From positions 9,150 through 19,093 of the forward strand of contig DXSO01000023.1 in the NCBI GenBank assembly GCA_019410445.1: DNA of 9,944 nucleotides, in the 5' to 3' direction. Position numbers and translations under genes: made by a program. Below, in pieces: positions 1 to 7,028 of the stretch. The DNA comes from Sutterella sp. Lineage in GTDB: Bacteria; Pseudomonadota; Gammaproteobacteria; Burkholderiales; Burkholderiaceae_F. The notes beneath the pieces were generated by a model. It ran no database searches and was not told where the DNA came from. It saw only the letters and a program-made list of their open reading frames with translations. Every line of letters starts with the position of its first letter. Within the stretch, counting starts at the first letter, position 1.

Positions 1-3000
1 TTCTGGAAGTTCTTCCTGTCCTTCCGCCCGATCTTCGTCCGTTGGTTCCGCTCGACGGCGGCCGCTTTGCGACCTCTGACTTGAACGATCTGTATCGTCG
101 CGTCATCAACCGCAACAATCGTCTCAAGAAACTTCTCGAACTGAAGGCTCCGGACATCATCGTGCGCAACGAAAAGCGCATGCTGCAGGAGGCTGTCGAC
201 AGCTTGCTCGATAATGGTCGCCGCGGCAAGGCGATGACCGGTCCGTCCAAGCGTCCGCTCAAGTCCTTGGCCGATATGATCAAGGGTAAGTCGGGTCGCT
301 TCCGTCAGAACCTGCTCGGTAAGCGTGTCGACTATTCCGGTCGTTCCGTGATTACGGTTGGTCCGGAATTGCGTCTGCACCAGTGCGGTCTGCCCAAGCT
401 GATGGCTTTGGAACTGTTCAAGCCCTTTATCTTCAACAAGCTCGAACAGCGTGGTCTTGCAACCACGATCAAGAGCGCCAAGAAGATGGTGGACAATCAG
501 GAACCCGTCGTTTGGGATATTCTCGAGGAAGTGATTTACGAGCATCCCGTGATGCTCAACCGTGCTCCGACGCTGCACCGTCTCGGTATTCAGGCTTTTG
601 AACCGAAGCTGATCGAAGGCAAGGCCATTCAGCTGCATCCGCTCGTTTGCGCGGCCTTTAACGCCGACTTCGACGGTGACCAGATGGCTGTGCACGTTCC
701 GCTGTCGCTTGAAGCCCAGCTCGAAGCCCGCTGCTTGATGCTTGCCTCGAACAACGTTTTGTTCCCGGCCAACGGTGATCCGTCCATCGTGCCTTCTCAG
801 GACATGGTGCTCGGTCTGTACTACGCAACTCGCGAACGCATCAACGCACCTGGCGAAGGCATTTTCTTTGCCGATACCGCCGAAGTTCAGCGTGCTCTCG
901 ACGCCGGCAAGGTTGTTTTGCAGACGCGCTGCACGGTGCGTATCCGTGAATTTGAAAAGATTGAAGGCACCAATGACTTCCGCCCGGTCGTCAAGCGTTA
1001 CGAAACGACGGTGGGTCGTGCGCTGTTGTCCGAGATCCTGCCTCAAGGCATGAGCTTTGCTGAACTCAACCGCACGCTCAAGAAAAAGGAAATCGCTCGC
1101 CTGATCAACGTTTGCTATCGTCGCTGCGGTTTGCGTGCGACTGTGATCTTCGCCGACAAGCTCAAGGACAACGGCTATCGTTTGGCTACGCGCGCCGGCA
1201 TCTCGATTTGTATCGGCGACATGACTGTGCCGCAGAAGAAATTCGAGTTGGTAAGCGAAGCTGAAAACGAGGTTAAGGCCATCGAGGAACAGTACACCTC
1301 CGGTCTCGTGACCAAGGGCGAACGCTACAACAAGGTGATTGACATCTGGGGCCGTACGGCTGACGAAGTCGGCAAGGTCATGATGAAGGAGCTCTCGAGC
1401 GAACCGGTGATCGATCGCCATGGCGAGAAGGTCAATCAGGAATCCTTCAACTCCATCTACATGATGGCTGACTCGGGTGCTCGTGGTTCCGCAGCTCAGA
1501 TTCGTCAGGTCGCCGGTATGCGTGGTTTGATGGCCAAGCCCGACGGCTCGATTATTGAGACCCCGATTACCTCGAACTTCCGCGAAGGTTTGAACGTTCT
1601 GCAGTACTTCGTGTCGACCCACGGTGCTCGTAAGGGTCTGGCCGATACGGCTCTGAAGACGGCTAACTCCGGTTACCTGACTCGTCGTCTGGTTGACGTG
1701 ACTCAGGACTTGGTTGTGCTCGAAGACGATTGCGGAACGAGCAACGGCGTTGAAATGCGCGCATTGGTTGAAGGCGGTGAAGTCATTCAGGCTCTGCGCG
1801 ACCGCATTCTCGGTCGTGTGACGGCTGAAGATGTTGTCGACATGCACCACAACGTGGTCGTGGCTCGCGGCACGCTCATTGATGAAACGGTCTGCGACAA
1901 GATTGATGCCGAAGGCATTGATATGGTCAAGGTTCGCACTCCGCTGACCTGCGAAACCCGCTATGGTCTTTGCGCTAAGTGCTATGGTCGCGACCTTGGA
2001 CGTGGTTCGTTGGTCAATGCCGGTGAAGCCGTCGGCGTGATTGCTGCTCAGTCCATTGGTGAACCGGGTACTCAGCTCACCATGCGTACGTTCCACATCG
2101 GTGGTGCCGCTTCTCGTGCCGCCGTTGCCAGTAGCGTTGAAGCCAAGAATTCCGGTTTGGTGGCCTTTACCGATGCCATGCGTTATGTGACCAACGGCAA
2201 CGGTGAGTTGGTTGTGATTTCTCGTTCGGGCGAGATCGTCATCAATGACGCTCAGTCCGGTCGTGAACGTGAACGTCACAAGGTTCCGTACGGTGCCACG
2301 CTGTTGTGCAACCTCGGCAGTGAAGTCAAGGCTGGACAGCAACTTGCTACGTTTGATCCGATGACGCTGCCGATCGTGTCCGAATACGCCGGTTCCGTGC
2401 GTTTCGAGAACGTGGTAGAAAACGTCACCGTGATGAACCAGGTCGACGAAGTGACCGGGTTGAGCTCGATGGTTGTCATCGATCCGAAGCGTACGACTGC
2501 CGGTTCGAAGAGCAAGGGTACCAAGACGACTGCTGCGAATGTGATGCGTCCGGTTGTTCACCTCGTTGACGAAAACGGCAACGATGTGAAGATCCCCGGC
2601 ACGGATCACACTGTGACGATTCAGTTGCCTGTCAACGCCATTATCGTGGTGCGCGACGGTCAGCGAATTCACGAAGGCGAGATCTTGGCTCGTATTCCGC
2701 GTGAAAGCCAGAAGACCCGAGACATTACGGGTGGTCTGCCTCGTGTGGCCGAGTTGTTCGAAGCACGTAGTCCGAAGGATGCCGGCATGCTCGCGGAAGA
2801 AACCGGTACGGTCACGTTCGGTAAGGAAACCAAGGGCAAACAGCGTCTTATCATTACCGATCTGAGCGGCAATGAGCACGAATGTCTGATTTCCAAGGAC
2901 AAGCAGATTCTTGTTCACGACGGCCAAATGGTTCAGCGTGGTGAAGAAATCGTTGAAGGTCCTGCAGATCCTCACGACATCCTGCGCTTGCTCGGTATCG

Positions 3001-3674
3001 AAGCTCTTGCCCGCTACATCGTCGATGAAGTTCAAGACGTGTATCGTCTGCAGGGTGTGAAGATTAACGACAAGCACATCGAAGTGATTGTTCGTCAGAT
3101 GCTTCGCCGTGTGCAGATCGTTGATGCCGGTGATACGCACTTCATTCCTGGCGAACAGGTTGAACGCAGCGAGATGCTTGACGAAAATGATCGCGTCAAG
3201 GCTCAGGGCGGTACGCCTGCTACCTACCAGAATGTCTTGCTCGGCATTACGAAGGCTTCGTTGTCGACCGACTCCTTCATTTCGGCGGCTTCCTTCCAGG
3301 AAACCACTCGCGTTCTGACCGAAGCGGCCATTATGGGCAAGCGTGACGAACTGCGCGGTTTGAAGGAAAACGTGATCGTTGGCCGTCTCATTCCTGCCGG
3401 TACGGGTCTTGCCTATCACAAGGCTCGCCGTGAAAAGGAAGTGATGGAGCAGCGTCTGGCTCAGGTTCAGGAACCGTCCGATGCTCGTTTGGCTGCGGAA
3501 GAATTCTTTGAGGGTATCGATACGAAGGCTGAGGCCGAAAAGATCCGCGAGGAATTCGCTTTTGACAGCGATACGTCCGGCAATGCTCAAGGCTTGTCCG
3601 CCGCGCGTCGCGCTGCCGAAGAACTCTTCACCCGCTGGGCTGAAGATGGTTCGGAAGAAAAGAAGGACGAGTAA
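1..3674 (+). CDS. rpoC: DNA-directed RNA polymerase subunit beta' (5'-truncated by window)
   Basis: This is the largest subunit of RNA polymerase and carries much of the catalytic centre. The reading frame is open from base 3 and continues off the left edge. By eye, the first visible codon matches about residue 239 of E. coli RpoC, so the N-terminal zinc finger is missing. Visible hallmarks are the Mg-binding active-site motif NADFDGDQ (nt 660-683), the second zinc site (Cys codon at nt 1731, then the CETRYGLCAKC cluster near nt 1950-1985), and the trigger-loop region with QSIGEPGTQLTMRTFHIGG (about nt 2050-2105). These are followed by an SI3-type insertion and the conserved ITGGLPRVAELFEAR segment. 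The C-terminus runs about 84 residues past the conserved AYH (codons at about nt 3411-3419), roughly twice the E. coli tail by eye. That tail is highly charged and ends in EEKKDE. A strong terminator follows 36 nt after the TAA stop. The identity is certain; only the start is missing. Confidence 0.99.
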   Translation, partial: LEVLPVLPPDLRPLVPLDGGRFATSDLNDLYRRVINRNNRLKKLLELKAPDIIVRNEKRMLQEAVDSLLDNGRRGKAMTGPSKRPLKSLADMIKGKSGRFRQNLLGKRVDYSGRSVITVGPELRLHQCGLPKLMALELFKPFIFNKLEQRGLATTIKSAKKMVDNQEPVVWDILEEVIYEHPVMLNRAPTLHRLGIQAFEPKLIEGKAIQLHPLVCAAFNADFDGDQMAVHVPLSLEAQLEARCLMLASNNVLFPANGDPSIVPSQDMVLGLYYATRERINAPGEGIFFADTAEVQRALDAGKVVLQTRCTVRIREFEKIEGTNDFRPVVKRYETTVGRALLSEILPQGMSFAELNRTLKKKEIARLINVCYRRCGLRATVIFADKLKDNGYRLATRAGISICIGDMTVPQKKFELVSEAENEVKAIEEQYTSGLVTKGERYNKVIDIWGRTADEVGKVMMKELSSEPVIDRHGEKVNQESFNSIYMMADSGARGSAAQIRQVAGMRGLMAKPDGSIIETPITSNFREGLNVLQYFVSTHGARKGLADTALKTANSGYLTRRLVDVTQDLVVLEDDCGTSNGVEMRALVEGGEVIQALRDRILGRVTAEDVVDMHHNVVVARGTLIDETVCDKIDAEGIDMVKVRTPLTCETRYGLCAKCYGRDLGRGSLVNAGEAVGVIAAQSIGEPGTQLTMRTFHIGGAASRAAVASSVEAKNSGLVAFTDAMRYVTNGNGELVVISRSGEIVINDAQSGRERERHKVPYGATLLCNLGSEVKAGQQLATFDPMTLPIVSEYAGSVRFENVVENVTVMNQVDEVTGLSSMVVIDPKRTTAGSKSKGTKTTAANVMRPVVHLVDENGNDVKIPGTDHTVTIQLPVNAIIVVRDGQRIHEGEILARIPRESQKTRDITGGLPRVAELFEARSPKDAGMLAEETGTVTFGKETKGKQRLIITDLSGNEHECLISKDKQILVHDGQMVQRGEEIVEGPADPHDILRLLGIEALARYIVDEVQDVYRLQGVKINDKHIEVIVRQMLRRVQIVDAGDTHFIPGEQVERSEMLDENDRVKAQGGTPATYQNVLLGITKASLSTDSFISAASFQETTRVLTEAAIMGKRDELRGLKENVIVGRLIPAGTGLAYHKARREKEVMEQRLAQVQEPSDARLAAEEFFEGIDTKAEAEKIREEFAFDSDTSGNAQGLSAARRAAEELFTRWAEDGSEEKKDE

Positions 3675-3684
3675 TCGTGCGATG

Positions 3685-3703
3685 GCGGAAGTTTGACTTC
3701 CGC
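3685..3703 (+). other. Small hairpin just downstream of rpoC stop
   Basis: GCGGAAGT (3685-3692) and ACTTCCGC (3696-3703) form a perfect 8-bp stem with a 3-nt loop, 10 nt after the rpoC stop codon. No T-tract follows, so it is not a terminator by itself. It may protect the 3' end of the mRNA or assist the terminator that begins at 3711. The structure is seen in the sequence; the role is inferred. Confidence 0.5.
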
Positions 3704-3710
3704 TGATCAC

Positions 3711-3760
3711 AAGGCTCTTCTCAAAGGAACGAAGGTTCTGAATTGAGAGGAGCCTTTTTT
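3711..3760 (+). terminator. Rho-independent terminator of rpoC
   Basis: The arms AAGGCTCTTCTCAA (3711-3724) and TTGAGAGGAGCCTT (3743-3756) pair over 14 positions with one G-U wobble. The loop can form a smaller GAAC/GTTC hairpin. A run of six T (3755-3760) follows directly. This is a classical intrinsic terminator 36 nt after the rpoC stop and should end the rpoB-rpoC transcript. Confidence 0.9.
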
Positions 3761-3820
3761 ATGCCTAAAGAAATTATCTTGTGATTGTTTAATGACAAGA
3801 TAATTTCTTTAGGCATAAAA
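3757..3820. repeat. 26-bp perfect inverted repeat, AT-rich
   Basis: The left arm 3757-3782 and right arm 3795-3820 are exact reverse complements over 26 bases, separated by a 12-base spacer (GATTGTTTAATG). The arm core reads ATGCCTAAAGAAATTATC and has about 6 G/C in 26, far below the surrounding genes. The left end overlaps the T-tract of the rpoC terminator, and the right end runs into CCTTTTTAAT. As RNA it would form a long regular hairpin on either strand. It could act as an extra bidirectional terminator in this convergent gap, or be a small palindromic mobile or repeat unit. The sequence alone does not decide between these. Confidence 0.85.
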
Positions 3821-3864
3821 CCTTTTTAATACAAGGGAAAATAGATTCTGGCGGGATAAGTGCT

Positions 3865-3895
3865 AAAAAGGCGCCTCTGTTGAAGGCGCCTTTTT
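3865..3895. terminator. Bidirectional rho-independent terminator
   Basis: AAAAAGGCGCCT (3865-3876) and AGGCGCCTTTTT (3884-3895) are perfect complements around a 7-nt loop. The GC-rich core is flanked by A5 on one side and T5 on the other, so each strand has a U-tract after the stem. On the - strand it lies 26 nt after the stop of the deaminase gene, which makes it the natural terminator for the - strand pair. On the + strand it backs up the rpoC terminator. Confidence 0.9.
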
Positions 3896-3921
3896 ATTAA
3901 AGCTGTTTTTGGATGAGGCAA

Positions 3922-5166
3922 TTAGCGTTTGAGAATGGCGGCAACACTTTCACGTGCCATGGCAAGCGTTTCCTCCGCGCCCTCGACAACTCCGTTTTTC
4001 ATCACGAATTTGCCGTCGCAGAGTACGCTGACAATGGCACGACTGTCTGCTGCGTAGACCCAATTGCTCACCAAATTGAAGTTGGGAGTCAAACGTTCAT
4101 TTTGCAAGTCAAGGAAGACGCCGTCGGCAAGAGCGCCTTGCCGGATAATGCCAGCATCCAGTCCTGCCGCCTGAGCGCCGTTGCGAGTGGCCCATTCAAA
4201 AATAGCGTTCGCCGGCAACGTTTCACTCGTATAGCGGGTTTTGGCCAGCAAAGCGGCAAACTTCATCTCTTCACGCATATCCAGATTGTTGTTCGAGGCG
4301 GTGCCGTCGGTGCCAAGCGTAAGCCGACATCCTTTCTTCATCAACATGTCGCTGGCAAAGATGCCGGAAGAGAGTTTCATATTGGAGCATGGATTGTGTG
4401 CGATCCAAACGCCGCGTTCTTTGAGAATATCGGCTTCTTCCTCATCAATGTGTACAACGTGCGCGGCAATGACGTTACTGTCGAGCACGCCGAGATGATC
4501 GAGCCATCGAACGGGGCTCATGCCGTTGGCCTTAATGCAGTCTTCAACTTCCTTGGTTGTTTCCGAGACGTGTAATGTCAGCGTTTGCTTGTTCGTGCGG
4601 GCGGCTTCCGCACAACGCTGCAGCAGATCGGCTCCGACTGTGTAAACGGCGTGAGGAGCGACGGCTAGTGAAATACGGCCGTTTGTCGGATCCTTCCAAT
4701 TAGCCAAAAAATCGAGTTGACGTTTGATCTCAGCTTCACCGAGGTGGTCCATCAGGGTGACACCGACGGTAGCTCGGATGCCTGATTCGGCAACTGCTCG
4801 AACCGTTTCTTCAGCCATCCAGTACATGTCGCAAAACCAGGTCGTTCCGCTGCGAATCATTTCCAGTGCGGCAAGTTTTGCTCCGGCATAGATGTCCTGA
4901 GCTCGCATCTTGTCTTCAAAAGGCCAGATATGGTCATTGAGCCAGGGGAAAAGCGGCAAGTCATCGGCGTAACCGCGAAGCAGTGTCATGGAGGCATGGG
5001 TGTGCGTATTAAAAAAGCTCGGAACAAGGGCCTGACCGGAGGCGTCGTACGTATCGTCGGCTTCGGTGTCGGAAGCGGCGTCGAGATTTTCGTATCTGTT
5101 GTTGCGAACCAAAATGTTGGTAACGCGATCATTGAGCTGAACGTTGCGGATAAGAAGAGTAGACAT
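3922..5166 (-). CDS. MTA/SAH deaminase-type amidohydrolase
   Basis: This is a 414-residue cytosolic metal-dependent amidohydrolase of the 5'-methylthioadenosine/S-adenosylhomocysteine deaminase family. The expected reaction removes the 6-amino group of the adenine, giving the inosyl product and ammonia. Visible metal and active-site residues are H55 and H57 in NTHTHASMTLLRGYADDLP, H172 in APHAVYT, H199 and E202 in LHVSE, H236/H239 in AAHVVHID, and D287 in TLGTDGTASNNN. These match the family pattern in order and spacing, and H55/H57 fit the usual numbering. I chose the ATG at 5166 because MSTLLIRNVQL is a typical family N-terminus. A TTG at 5214 would add 16 hydrophobic residues and is unlikely. 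No strong ribosome-binding site is visible. The gene starts 68 nt after the stop of the AhcY-like gene on the same strand and is probably co-transcribed with it. Related activities (5'-deoxyadenosine, aminofutalosine or guanine-type deamination) cannot be excluded. Confidence 0.9.
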   Translation of the reverse strand: MSTLLIRNVQLNDRVTNILVRNNRYENLDAASDTEADDTYDASGQALVPSFFNTHTHASMTLLRGYADDLPLFPWLNDHIWPFEDKMRAQDIYAGAKLAALEMIRSGTTWFCDMYWMAEETVRAVAESGIRATVGVTLMDHLGEAEIKRQLDFLANWKDPTNGRISLAVAPHAVYTVGADLLQRCAEAARTNKQTLTLHVSETTKEVEDCIKANGMSPVRWLDHLGVLDSNVIAAHVVHIDEEEADILKERGVWIAHNPCSNMKLSSGIFASDMLMKKGCRLTLGTDGTASNNNLDMREEMKFAALLAKTRYTSETLPANAIFEWATRNGAQAAGLDAGIIRQGALADGVFLDLQNERLTPNFNLVSNWVYAADSRAIVSVLCDGKFVMKNGVVEGAEETLAMARESVAAILKR

Positions 5167-5234
5167 AATGCAAATTACTGAAAGAAGTGTGAAGATAGCG
5201 ACAATTTGCCGCAACTTCAGTTAAATGATTTGAT

Positions 5235-6296
5235 TTAGATATATTGAAGTTCATCGGCGATGGTGCCATTTTCCCGACAAATGGACAGAAGTCTGTTTTC
5301 GGTTTCAGCACAGGGCTCGATCAGACCGATGCTTTGGTTTGAATTGGCCAGAATGACGGCGCCTTCATTGTGCAGGGCCATGGTGGCATCAATGTACTTC
5401 ATGAGAGTGGGGTCTTTGAGAATGAAGTTGACAGGGCGCTTGGCCTCAAGGACGCGGCCTGCAGGGACGCCGGTACCGTATTCGTCTTCAACTCCCATGT
5501 TGGCAAGAATTGCCTTGGAGCGATTGAACACTTCGGCAGGGCAGGATGCAGTAGCCGCCCCCGGTACTCCCGTTGCAGTGACAACAGCGTCGGCCTGACT
5601 GACGGCTTCGGCGATGCCCATGCCATCGCCTGCGTCTAGGACGGATGCGCATAAGGCGCGTGTTGACTCGGAAATGTCTTCGAGACGCGTGACGACACTG
5701 ACTTTGCAGCCGTAACGATGAGCATAAGTGATGAGACCGGTTCCGACTTTTCCGCTGCCAAAGACAACAAGTTTTTTACCTTCCCACTGACCAAAACCGA
5801 GTTGAGTCATCGCGCGGAAGTAACTTTCTCCTGTTCCAAGGCAAGTTTCAATGCGTTTGATTTTTCCGGAATCGGCTACGTAAACCGGGCACTGTTTATG
5901 AGCGTACTTGCTTACACCGGAGCGGGTGAGTTCCACGAAACCTAAACGTGGAGACAATTCAGAAAAAGCGCCTGCGCAGTCAAGAACCAAATCGAAAGAT
6001 AGAGGGTCGCTGATTAGGCGAGGTTCGATGACGGGAATGCCAATTTGCCGCAGGTAGGCAACGACTTCGTTGTTTCGAGGCATGACATCGTTGATGCCCA
6101 CCGTAAGTTGAGCGCCAGCAGCCAGCAAAGCAGCGTGTTTGGCGAGGGTATTCTCAAAAACAGGCGTGGCATCGAGAATATTGAGTCCGGCAAGCGGGCG
6201 GTCTTTTTTCCATGTTTCGAACTGATATGAAAGAACAGGGTATTCGTTTTTTTCGTAATTGTGCGCAACGCGTGCGGCGAGAAGATCTGAAAGCAT
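5235..6296 (-). CDS. Divergent, short S-adenosylhomocysteine hydrolase (AhcY) family protein
   Basis: This 353-residue protein resembles the adenosylhomocysteinase family over its length but is about 80-110 residues shorter than usual AhcY. An N-terminal alpha/beta region (about residues 37-95) aligns with the family's substrate domain. A Rossmann motif GSGKVGTG (residues 180-187, in the place of the classical GYGDVGKG) indicates NAD binding, and TATGVPG (240-246) sits where AhcY has its TTTG motif. The block around VNFILKDPTLMKYI matches the region before the AhcY C-terminus. By-eye differences are GVED in place of GHFD, ELTRSG in place of EETTTG, LDCAG in place of LDDGG, no GHPS motif, and no C-terminal Lys/Tyr tail. 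It may hydrolyse S-inosylhomocysteine or another thioether nucleoside, or be non-catalytic. I chose the ATG at 6296; a TTG four codons upstream is possible. Neither has a clear Shine-Dalgarno. It is the first gene of the - strand pair, behind the promoter at 6360-6387. Confidence 0.75.
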   Translation of the reverse strand: MLSDLLAARVAHNYEKNEYPVLSYQFETWKKDRPLAGLNILDATPVFENTLAKHAALLAAGAQLTVGINDVMPRNNEVVAYLRQIGIPVIEPRLISDPLSFDLVLDCAGAFSELSPRLGFVELTRSGVSKYAHKQCPVYVADSGKIKRIETCLGTGESYFRAMTQLGFGQWEGKKLVVFGSGKVGTGLITYAHRYGCKVSVVTRLEDISESTRALCASVLDAGDGMGIAEAVSQADAVVTATGVPGAATASCPAEVFNRSKAILANMGVEDEYGTGVPAGRVLEAKRPVNFILKDPTLMKYIDATMALHNEGAVILANSNQSIGLIEPCAETENRLLSICRENGTIADELQYI

Positions 6297-6359
6297 GAAG
6301 AAACACAAAAACAGGGTGATTCGGACTCAATAAGGGACGGTGCCCGAGAGGACGGAAAG

Positions 6360-6387
6360 ATTGTAGCGACAATGAAGAGTTGACCAA
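6360..6387 (-). promoter_or_regulatory. Putative sigma70-type promoter of the AhcY-like/deaminase pair
   Basis: On the - strand, TTGGTC (6387-6382) is followed by a 16-nt spacer and TACAAT (6365-6360). The -10 matches the consensus in 5 of 6 positions and the -35 in about 4 of 6. Transcription would start near 6353, giving a leader of roughly 55-60 nt before the ATG at 6296. I see no riboswitch-like conserved core in that leader. Confidence 0.55.
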
Positions 6388-6434
6388 CGAAAAAGCCTTG
6401 TAAAGGCGGCCAAGAAGCCGAAAGTGCTAATCCC

Positions 6435-6463
6435 TTGACATTATTTGAAAAAAAAGAGAAAAT
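6435..6463 (+). promoter_or_regulatory. Putative sigma70-type promoter of the str operon
   Basis: A perfect -35 hexamer TTGACA (6435-6440) is separated by exactly 17 nt of A-rich spacer from GAAAAT (6458-6463), which matches TATAAT in 4 of 6 positions. Transcription would start near 6470, about 150 nt before rpsL. The perfect -35 and ideal spacing suit a highly expressed ribosomal protein operon. Confidence 0.65.
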
Positions 6464-6573
6464 CACGGTCTTTTCCGGGAAAGCATTCGTCGGAGGAGGT
6501 TTTTTGCGCACGTAAAAAGCCAATCTGCGTCGTTTGCGAGTGCCCAGAAAAGACTTTTATCACCAGCAACTGT

Positions 6574-6595
6574 ACCGACGGAATTCTCTGTCGGT
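6574..6595 (+). other. Leader hairpin upstream of rpsL
   Basis: ACCGACGG (6574-6581) pairs with CTGTCGGT (6588-6595) over 8 positions with one G-U wobble and a 6-nt loop. It ends 23 nt before the rpsL start codon, just ahead of the weak purine-rich ribosome-binding stretch AAGAAG (6603-6608). It has no T-tract. It could hold the rpsL initiation region open or serve as a regulatory binding site; the role is inferred. Confidence 0.5.
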
Positions 6596-6618
6596 CGTAA
6601 TTAAGAAGAACGGACAAT

Positions 6619-6996
6619 ATGCCCACTATTAACCAGCTTGTGCGCAAGCCTCGTGAGCTTACGCATGATAAGAGCAAGAGCCCTGCTCTTAAGAACTGCC
6701 CGCAGAAGCGCGGCGTTTGCACCAAGGTTTACACGACCACCCCGAAGAAGCCGAACTCGGCTCTCCGTAAGGTTGCCAAGGTGCGTCTCACCAACGGCTT
6801 TGAAGTGATTTCCTACATTGGCGGTGAAGGCCACAATCTGCAGGAACACTCCGTGGTTCTCATCCGCGGCGGCCGTGTGAAGGACTTGCCCGGTGTGCGT
6901 TACCACATCGTGCGTGGTTCTCTTGACACCCAGGGCGTCAAGGACCGCAAGCAGTCTCGTTCCAAGTACGGCGCTAAGCGCCCGAAGGCAGCGTAA
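6619..6996 (+). CDS. rpsL: 30S ribosomal protein S12
   Basis: S12 sits at the decoding centre of the 30S subunit and influences translational accuracy and streptomycin sensitivity. The protein is 125 residues, normal for the family, and begins MPTINQLVRKPR. The decoding loops are intact: TTTPKKPNSALRK around K43-K44 and GGRVKDLPGVRYH with K88 and D89. The lysines at the classical resistance positions are wild type, so no streptomycin-resistance substitution is apparent. D89 lies in the motif that RimO methylthiolates in other bacteria. The start is the only ATG consistent with the family N-terminus, with a weak purine-rich site 10 nt upstream. It is the first gene of the str operon. Confidence 0.99.
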   Translation: MPTINQLVRKPRELTHDKSKSPALKNCPQKRGVCTKVYTTTPKKPNSALRKVAKVRLTNGFEVISYIGGEGHNLQEHSVVLIRGGRVKDLPGVRYHIVRGSLDTQGVKDRKQSRSKYGAKRPKAA

Positions 6997-7028
6997 TTCG
7001 CGGCGACTGATTGTCAGCCGTGTACGGA

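Larger units (their letters stand above)
6297..6618. other. Divergent intergenic region (322 nt) between AhcY-like gene and rpsL
   Basis: No convincing gene is present here. The left part carries the promoter and short leader of the - strand pair. The right part carries the str-operon promoter and a leader of about 150 nt with a hairpin and an unused Shine-Dalgarno-like stretch. Short open frames crossing it on the - strand have no family resemblance and overlap the promoters. Confidence 0.8.

Noticed and set aside
3761..3784. Small peptide frame MPKEIIL inside the inverted repeat, and a ~31-residue frame starting with the same residues on the - strand from the right arm.
   Set aside because: Both are by-products of the palindrome, lie within terminator-like hairpins and have no convincing ribosome-binding site or promoter.
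3779..3804. Promoter-like TTGTGA and GATAAT inside the inverted repeat.
   Set aside because: The spacer is only 14 nt, and the similarity is expected by chance in an AT-rich palindrome with no gene downstream.
5167..5214. TTG start adding a 16-residue hydrophobic N-terminus to the deaminase.
   Set aside because: The family N-terminus begins at the internal ATG (MSTLLIRNVQL). An exported form would be unexpected for this cytosolic enzyme, and no good ribosome-binding site precedes the TTG.
6297..6359. SAH riboswitch in the leader of the AhcY-like gene.
   Set aside because: The leader is only about 55-60 nt and I see neither the conserved core nor the pseudoknot arms known for that riboswitch upstream of ahcY in other proteobacteria.
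6014..6725. Overlapping - strand open frames across the intergenic region and the rpsL start.
   Set aside because: They overlap real genes or promoters on both sides and show no recognisable family features.
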